A stretch of DNA of 64,000 bases from Azohydromonas caseinilytica (GTDB lineage: Bacteria; Pseudomonadota; Gammaproteobacteria; Burkholderiales; Burkholderiaceae_C): contig NZ_JABBFW010000029.1 in assembly GCF_012927045.1 (NCBI RefSeq), positions 1 to 64,000 on the forward strand. The letters are read 5' to 3'. Within the stretch, counting starts at the first letter, position 1; each line of letters opens with the position of its first letter. The position numbers and the translations under genes are program-made. Below are positions 58,963 to 64,000 of this stretch, one piece after another. A model generated the notes under the pieces. It was not told the DNA's origin. It ran no database searches and saw only the letters and a list, made by a program, of their open reading frames with translations.

Positions 58963-60502
58963 GGCTGCCACGTTCCGCCGACCCGGAGCCCGGCCGCGCC
59001 TGCCGCAGCCGCTGCAGCTGCTGCTCGTAGGCCGCCAGGAAGGCCTTGCCGAAGAGCGTGTCGAAGTCCTCCTGCGCCTCGCCGCGGATGGCCTCGAAAT
59101 GCTGCAGGTACAGCTCCCACAGCCGGGCCCGGCGGTTCATGGGCAGCACGCTGTCGAGCATGGAGCGTGCGCCGAGCTTGGCCTCCAGCGCCTGCGGCGC
59201 GAAGCGGCCCAGCACGCCCTCCAGCGCGGCGCGGGTGCCGGCCATGGTGCCGATGGCGTGGCCGACCAGGTCCTGCATGGCGTCGGTCATGGCGGCCGGG
59301 CCGTCCAGGAAGCCGCGCATCGGCGGCTGCAGCAGCTGCTCCAGGGCCGACTGCGCATCGGGCGAGAATTTCAGCGGGTTGTTGTTGCGGGCCTGGATGA
59401 CGGTGACGTCGGCATGCAGCTCCTGCTTGGTGGTGGCGCGCACCGACATCAGCTCCAGCGTGCCCTCCACCGCGTTGCGCAGCAGCTGCCCGGCCGCGCG
59501 CATCGTCTCGGCCGTCGGCCCCTGCGGCAGCTTGGGCCGCACGCCGGCGCCTTCGCAGAAGGCGTCCCACAGCCCGGCCTCGTCCGCGACCGGCCGCGCC
59601 AGGGCCGCCGCGGCGCCGGGCGGTGCCACCGGGGCCGGGATCGGCGTCGGGGTCGGCGCCATGACCGGCACGGCCTTGGGCGGATTGAAGACGGCGTGCA
59701 GCTCCGGCGTGTCGTCGGGCCGCGAGGCCGCGCCGGCCGCGGCGGGCGGCGCGGCGCCGAACAGCACCAGCGGATCGCGGCTCAGCGCCGCCGCGTCCGC
59801 CGTGTCGCGCGTCGGCACGCCGAGCTGGGCCACGAAGTCGCCCAGCGGGTCGTCCCCCGCGCGCAGGTTGAACGCCTCGTCGATGGGGCGCGGCGCGGCA
59901 CCGGGAATGAGGTCGTCGAACAGACCTTCGCCCCTGGGCGCGGCGCCGGCCCCGGCGCCGGCGGGGCGCGGCGGCGCGAAGGGGTCGAAATCGTCGGGCA
60001 GGCGCGGCGCGGGCGCCGCGGCGTCGGCCCGGGATGCCGTGGGCAGCTCCGGCAGGTCGGCAAAGGGATCGCCGGACAGCGCCTGTGGCGGCACGCCGTC
60101 GAGGCGCGGCGGCAGCGGCGTCGGCGTGGCGTCCACGGCGCGCGCGGACCCGGCGGGCAGCAGCGCCGTGGCGTCAACATCGACATCGCCCTCGTCGAGC
60201 ACTTCGAGCAGGTAGCCGCCGATGCGGACCTGGTCGTGGTGCGCCAGCGGCATGGACTGTCCTTGCGCCAGCGCCTGGCCGCGCACGCTGATGGGGTTGG
60301 CACTGCCGACGTTGGTGATGACGAAGCCCGCGGCGTTGCGGCTGATCTGCGCCTGCTGGCGCGAGATGTGGCGCTCCGGGTCGGGCAGCGCCAGCGTGTT
60401 GTGGTCGGAGCGGCCGATGGTGCCCTCGCGCTCGAAGCGCGCCATGATGGGCCGCGACAGCGGCTGATCGTTGAGCGACACGGCGCGCAAGGTGAGGCTC
60501 AT
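58955..60502 (-). CDS. tagH: T6SS-associated FHA-domain protein TagH
   Basis: A 515-residue protein. The FHA domain occupies residues about 20-95 (GTIGRSDHNTLALPDPERHI, then SRQQAQISRNAAGFVITNVG), binding phosphothreonine. A Pro/Ala-rich spacer follows, and the C-terminal TagH domain from about residue 330 includes MRAAGQLLRNAVEGTLELMS and FKARFEAIRGEAQEDF-like helical segments (FEAIRGEAQEDFDTLFGKAF). It is a positive regulator phosphorylated by PpkA and dephosphorylated by PppA. It lies 72 bases after the TIGR02270 gene and overlaps pppA. Regulation by threonine phosphorylation is inferred. Confidence 0.9.
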   Translation of the reverse strand: MSLTLRAVSLNDQPLSRPIMARFEREGTIGRSDHNTLALPDPERHISRQQAQISRNAAGFVITNVGSANPISVRGQALAQGQSMPLAHHDQVRIGGYLLEVLDEGDVDVDATALLPAGSARAVDATPTPLPPRLDGVPPQALSGDPFADLPELPTASRADAAAPAPRLPDDFDPFAPPRPAGAGAGAAPRGEGLFDDLIPGAAPRPIDEAFNLRAGDDPLGDFVAQLGVPTRDTADAAALSRDPLVLFGAAPPAAAGAASRPDDTPELHAVFNPPKAVPVMAPTPTPIPAPVAPPGAAAALARPVADEAGLWDAFCEGAGVRPKLPQGPTAETMRAAGQLLRNAVEGTLELMSVRATTKQELHADVTVIQARNNNPLKFSPDAQSALEQLLQPPMRGFLDGPAAMTDAMQDLVGHAIGTMAGTRAALEGVLGRFAPQALEAKLGARSMLDSVLPMNRRARLWELYLQHFEAIRGEAQEDFDTLFGKAFLAAYEQQLQRLRQARPGSGSAERGSHE

Positions 60503-60574
60503 GGCATCGGTCCCGATGGCAAGGTCGTACCGGCCATGCTCGCCTTCGTTGCCGGCATGCTCAAGCTACGAAAG

Positions 60575-61846
60575 TCATGCCGCCAGCCTGCGCTGCTGCC
60601 GCCAGGCGGGCATGCGGACGTTGAACAGCGCCCGCCCGGGCTCCAGCAGCACCAGGGCGCGCGCCGCGAGCAGGCGCTGGCGCTGCGTGCCCTCGCGCAG
60701 CACGCGCGCGGCCTGCTGCGCCGAGGGCGGCTCGCCCATGAAGACGCGCCGGCCCGGCGCCAGGCTGGAGGCCCGCGCCTCCCACCAGCGCTGCACGCGC
60801 TCGCGGTCGGGCCAGGGCAGGCTCTCGTCCTCGTCAAGGGCCACGTCGTCGTCGCGCGGATCGCCGCTCGGCCCGCCGGCCGGCACGGGCGGACGGCGCT
60901 CCAGGTCCAGGTCCGCCAGGTCGGCGCCGGTGACGAGCGAGAAGGCCTCGCCGGCCAGGCGCGCCAGGGCCGGGTCGTCCATCAGCCCGATGAGCCAGGG
61001 CAGGTGCCGCACATCGCCCAGCACGCCGACGGCGCGCACCAGCCGCCGCCGCAGCGCGGGCGCCTGCCGCGCGCGCTGCGACAGCGCAGCCACCAGCTCC
61101 TGCGCGGCCGCAAACGCCGAGGCCTGCAGCAGCAGGCCCAGCGCCGCCTCGGCCGCGGGCTCCTCACCCTGCGCCAGTGCCGCCAGCCGGCGCAGCGCGG
61201 GGCCACGGTCGCCCAGCAGGCAGGCAGCCCAGGCCGCCTGCGGCCCGACCTCGGCATCGTCCAGCGCGGCCAGCGCGTGCTCCAGCAGATCGGCCCGGCC
61301 CAGGACCGCGGCCGTGCGCAGGGCCTCGGCGCGCAGCACCGGCGCCTCGCCGCGCAGGGCCGCCAGCAGCGGCGCGCCGGGGTCCACACCATGCAGCCGG
61401 CAGGCGGCCAGGCCCAGGGCGCGGCGCGACGCATCAGGTGCCAACAGCAGCGCCTGCACCGTGCCCTGCAGCGAGCCTGCCGACAGCCAGCCCAGAGCGG
61501 ACAGCAGCCCGCGCCGCGCATCCGGTACTTCGGCGGCGACGGCCAGCAGGCGCTCCAGCGCGGGCTGGTCGCGCTCGCCCAGGGCCAGGACCGCGGCGGC
61601 GAACACCGCGCCCGCGCCCGGGCTGGCCAGCGCCTCGGTGCACAGCCGCCGGCCGTACGCTCCGGCCACCACCAGGCCGTCGAGGTGGGCGGCGATGCGA
61701 TCGTCCAGGCGCCGCAGGTGGCGCAGCCGCACATGCGGGGCGCGCACCAGCACCGAGCGCACGTGGCGCAGGTGCGCGCAGTCCTCGGCGTGCTGCTGCA
61801 CGACGGCGGCGACGGGCGGGCGGTCCAGGCCTTGCATCGCGCCCAT
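60575..61846 (-). CDS. TIGR02270-family T6SS-associated protein (HEAT-like repeats)
   Basis: A 423-residue, Leu/Ala-rich, all-helical protein that matches the T6SS-linked TIGR02270 family. Repeated paired helices are seen (for example AEALRTAAVLGRADLLEHAL; AAWAACLLGDRGPALRRLAA), suggesting HEAT-like repeats. The C-terminal domain contains RVFMGEPPSAQQAARVLREG and LRARALVLLEPGRALFNVR-type segments. It is usually encoded beside T6SS genes, but its role is unknown; it may be a scaffold or cargo-related protein. The start at 61846 or 61837 cannot be settled. It is divergent from the LysM lipoprotein gene, 106 bases away. Confidence 0.8.
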   Translation of the reverse strand: MGAMQGLDRPPVAAVVQQHAEDCAHLRHVRSVLVRAPHVRLRHLRRLDDRIAAHLDGLVVAGAYGRRLCTEALASPGAGAVFAAAVLALGERDQPALERLLAVAAEVPDARRGLLSALGWLSAGSLQGTVQALLLAPDASRRALGLAACRLHGVDPGAPLLAALRGEAPVLRAEALRTAAVLGRADLLEHALAALDDAEVGPQAAWAACLLGDRGPALRRLAALAQGEEPAAEAALGLLLQASAFAAAQELVAALSQRARQAPALRRRLVRAVGVLGDVRHLPWLIGLMDDPALARLAGEAFSLVTGADLADLDLERRPPVPAGGPSGDPRDDDVALDEDESLPWPDRERVQRWWEARASSLAPGRRVFMGEPPSAQQAARVLREGTQRQRLLAARALVLLEPGRALFNVRMPAWRQQRRLAA

Positions 61847-61952
61847 GCTGGGCCGCCAGGGCGCCGGGACAAGCGACCAAAGTCACGCGCCAGCCGGACG
61901 TGGAAAGGCGACACTGCAACCAGTCAAGTCACGCCCGTGCCGGGGCCATGCC

Positions 61953-63038
61953 ATGAACAGCAAGCTCAATCTCCAGGTGCAGGCCGGTGTGCTGTGGGCG
62001 GTGGCCGCGGCACTGGGGGGTTGCGCGGCCAATGACCCGGCCGGCAAGCCCGAAGCGTCGGCCGACGCGCCCTCACCCGTTGCGACCACGCCGGCCCCGG
62101 CGCCGCAGCCCGCGGTGTTGCCCGTGCCGGGACCGGCCTCGCCGGCGGCGCAGCAGCAGGCGCAGAAGATGGCATTGGGGGCGGTGAGCACGCTGGAAGC
62201 GGGCCAGGAGGTGCAGGCCCGCGCCGAGCTGCAGCGCGCGCTGGCGCTGGACCCGCAGAACAAGCTCGCGCAGAGCCTGCTGCGCCAGATGAGCGAGCCG
62301 GTGATCACGCCGCGCGAGTCCTTCAGTTACACCGTGCGCCCGGGCGACACGCTCTCCAGCATCGCCGAGCGCTTCATGGGCGACAAGTTCCTGTTCTACG
62401 CGCTGGCGCGCTTCAACGACATCAAGGTGCCGCGCCAGCTCTCCAGCGGCCAGGCGCTGCGCGTGCCGGGCACCGGGCAGCCGGCCGTGGTCGAGCGCGA
62501 GCGCCCGGCGCCACGGGCCCAGGCGCCGGAGCCCGTGCGCAGGCCGCCCACGGCCGTGGCCGAAAAGCCCGCCCCCGTGACCGAGAAGGCCGGCCCCGTG
62601 GCCGAGAAATCCCCGCCGGTGTCCGAAAGACACGTGCCGCCGGCCGAGAAGCCCGCTGCGCCCGTACCGGTGGTTGCGCCGGTGACGGCCCCGCCGGCGC
62701 CTGCGGCCGCGCCGCCCGGGCCCTCGCCGGCCGAGCGCGCGCTGCTCAGCGCCGAGGCGGCGGAGCGGGCAGGCAATGTGGAGAAGGCGATGGCCGAGGT
62801 CCAGCAGGTGTCGGGACTGGAGCCGGGCTCGCCGCTGGCCTCGCGGCAGGTGGCGCTGAAGAAGAAGCTGGTGGGCCGCATGGCCAGCAACGCCCGCGGC
62901 GCCTTCGCCCGCCAGGACCTGGACGGCGCCATCCGCCACTGGGACCGCGTGCTGCAGCTCGACCCGGGCAACGACACCGCGCGGCTGGAGCGGCAGCGGG
63001 CGGTGGCGTTGAAGGAGAAGGTAGGGACGTTGAAGTAA
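61953..63038 (+). CDS. LysM-domain lipoprotein with TPR-like regions
   Basis: A 361-residue lipoprotein. The signal ends at lipobox LGGC with Cys24. Residues about 70-115 form a short TPR-like pair (LEAGQEVQARAELQRALALD), then LysM at about 123-170 (YTVRPGDTLSSIAERFMGD, ARFNDIKVPRQLSSGQALRV) for murein binding. A long Pro/Ala-rich linker with EKP-type repeats follows, and a C-terminal TPR (ARQDLDGAIRHWDRVLQLDP). It may brace the T6SS membrane complex to the wall or help recruit a transglycosylase. The divergent T6SS neighbour genes support the link. The start follows a weak ribosome binding site. Confidence 0.8.
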   Translation: MNSKLNLQVQAGVLWAVAAALGGCAANDPAGKPEASADAPSPVATTPAPAPQPAVLPVPGPASPAAQQQAQKMALGAVSTLEAGQEVQARAELQRALALDPQNKLAQSLLRQMSEPVITPRESFSYTVRPGDTLSSIAERFMGDKFLFYALARFNDIKVPRQLSSGQALRVPGTGQPAVVERERPAPRAQAPEPVRRPPTAVAEKPAPVTEKAGPVAEKSPPVSERHVPPAEKPAAPVPVVAPVTAPPAPAAAPPGPSPAERALLSAEAAERAGNVEKAMAEVQQVSGLEPGSPLASRQVALKKKLVGRMASNARGAFARQDLDGAIRHWDRVLQLDPGNDTARLERQRAVALKEKVGTLK

Positions 63039-63077
63039 GGCTCCGGGGGAGCGGGGGCGGGCGGGACGGAGCCGCCG

Positions 63078-64000
63078 TCACGCCGCCAGCGCGGCACCGA
63101 GCAGGTCCAGGAAGCGCTGCGCCGCCACGCCCAGCGGGCGCTGCTTCGGCACGATGGCGCGGTAGGGCTCCAGCGCCTGGTGCAGGCGCAACGGCAGCAC
63201 GCGCAGCAGGCCTTCCAGCTCGTGCCGCGCCGCCAGGGCGGCCGGCAGAACCGCCACCATCGGCGCCTCGCTGATGAGGAACACGGTGGTGTGCATGGAG
63301 GCCGTCTCCACCAGGTTGCGCGGCGTGTCCAGCCCGTGCAGCCGGAATTCCTGCTCCAGCAGCTCGCGCATTGGCGAAGGCCGCGGCTGCAGCACCCAGG
63401 GATCGCGCATCAGCGCCGGCAGCGTGAGCTCCTTGTCGCGCGCACGCGAGTTGCGGGGCCCGACGACCACGCTCAGGGGCTCGGCCGCCAGTACCGTGGA
63501 GTCGTAGTCGCCATGGGCATGGCCCTCGGTGATGCGGCCAATGACCAGGTCCAGCTCGCCCTGGTCCAGCAAGTCGAGCAGGTGATCGCTCGTTTCCGTA
63601 ACGATGCGCACCTTCAGCAGCGGCCGCTCGCGCTTGAGCGCGGCCACGGCCCGCACCAGCAGCGTGGGCGAGGACGCCGCGATGCAGCCCACCGCCAGCA
63701 CGCCACCCCCGCCTTCGCGCAGTCCCTCCAGCGTGCGCGCCAGCGCCTCCAGCGACCCGTGCAGCCCTTCGAAGTGCGCCATCACGGCGGCACCCGCAGC
63801 GGTCGGGCGCAGGCCACGGCCGGCGCGCTCGAACAGCGGCAGCTCCAGCGTCGCCTCCAGCTCCTGGAGCATCTGCGTCGCTGCCGGCTGCGTCATGCCC
63901 AGCTCGGCCGCCGCCGCGCGCAGGGTGCCCAGGCGTTGCAGCGCCAGCAGCAGCGCCACTTGGCGCAGCCGCAGGCGCTGCAGCAGATGACGAGCGGAAA
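63078..64000 (-). CDS. LysR-family regulator (5' end beyond window)
   Basis: The open frame runs to the window edge and its start is not seen. The 307 visible codons hold the complete effector domain and most of the HTH (LQRLGTLRAAAAELGMTQPA, then QMLQELEATLELPLFERAGR). The segment before the HTH (HLLQRLRLRQVALLLA) matches the LysR N-terminal helix, so only a few residues should be missing. It converges with the LysM lipoprotein gene, 39 bases away. Targets and effector are not visible in the window. Confidence 0.85.
   Translation of the reverse strand, partial: SARHLLQRLRLRQVALLLALQRLGTLRAAAAELGMTQPAATQMLQELEATLELPLFERAGRGLRPTAAGAAVMAHFEGLHGSLEALARTLEGLREGGGGVLAVGCIAASSPTLLVRAVAALKRERPLLKVRIVTETSDHLLDLLDQGELDLVIGRITEGHAHGDYDSTVLAAEPLSVVVGPRNSRARDKELTLPALMRDPWVLQPRPSPMRELLEQEFRLHGLDTPRNLVETASMHTTVFLISEAPMVAVLPAALAARHELEGLLRVLPLRLHQALEPYRAIVPKQRPLGVAAQRFLDLLGAALAA

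Noticed and set aside
1-64000. tRNA genes, CRISPR arrays and insertion sequences
   Set aside because: No cloverleaf-like sequence, no regularly spaced repeats and no transposase frame were found by eye.

Overview
The window is high-GC DNA of a heterotrophic betaproteobacterium, most likely Burkholderiales (Comamonadaceae-like). The grounds are gene content: several Bug/TctC periplasmic binding proteins next to OmpC-type porins, many LysR regulators beside small catabolic operons, a phasin with a PhaR-type operator, PEP-CTERM proteins and a Burkholderiales-style type VI secretion (T6SS) block. Species is not determinable from the sequence alone. I see no tRNA, rRNA, CRISPR array or complete insertion sequence.

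Region 1 (1-2.9 kb) is patchy and partly decayed. It holds a broken ECF41-type sigma factor tail followed by a CxxC carboxymuconolactone-decarboxylase gene with an ECF41-like promoter, an AT-rich orphan membrane protein, and a glycine-zipper protein. Region 2 (2.9-9.2 kb) has a D-malate/tartrate dehydrogenase with a divergent LysR, a second LysR, an MFS exporter, a hotdog thioesterase and a TerC-UspA fusion.

Region 3 (9.2-35.8 kb) is mainly uptake and catabolism of organic acids. It contains an ATP-citrate-lyase-like pair, a porin/binding-protein/Bug cluster with its LysR, and a long minus-strand run: FAH hydrolase, HyuA, HyuB, a 126-aa Cys-motif protein, COG0523 GTPase, Bug, porin, ZIP transporter. 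These are followed by an alcohol dehydrogenase, a Bug gene translationally coupled to a split chromate transporter, and a tcuR-tcuA-tcuB tricarballylate locus without tcuC.

Region 4 (35.9-46.3 kb) is accessory and often lower in GC. It has an orphan FliB-type flagellin lysine methylase, gene remnants, a membrane-anchored double-nitroreductase (SagB-like) protein, a phasin, two tandem PEP-CTERM proteins, and a secreted HExxH peptidase next to a two-helix membrane protein.

Region 5 (46.4-64 kb) is a partial T6SS locus. An MltB-type lytic transglycosylase precedes tssJ-tssK-tssL(OmpA)-tssM and a large patatin-like phospholipase. Facing these are TIGR02270, tagH (FHA), pppA and a VOC gene, then a LysM/TPR lipoprotein and the 3' part of a LysR gene cut by the window end. 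Sheath, tube, baseplate and ClpV genes are absent from the window. A 41-bp direct repeat of the tssM 3' region brackets the patatin gene, suggesting how it arrived.
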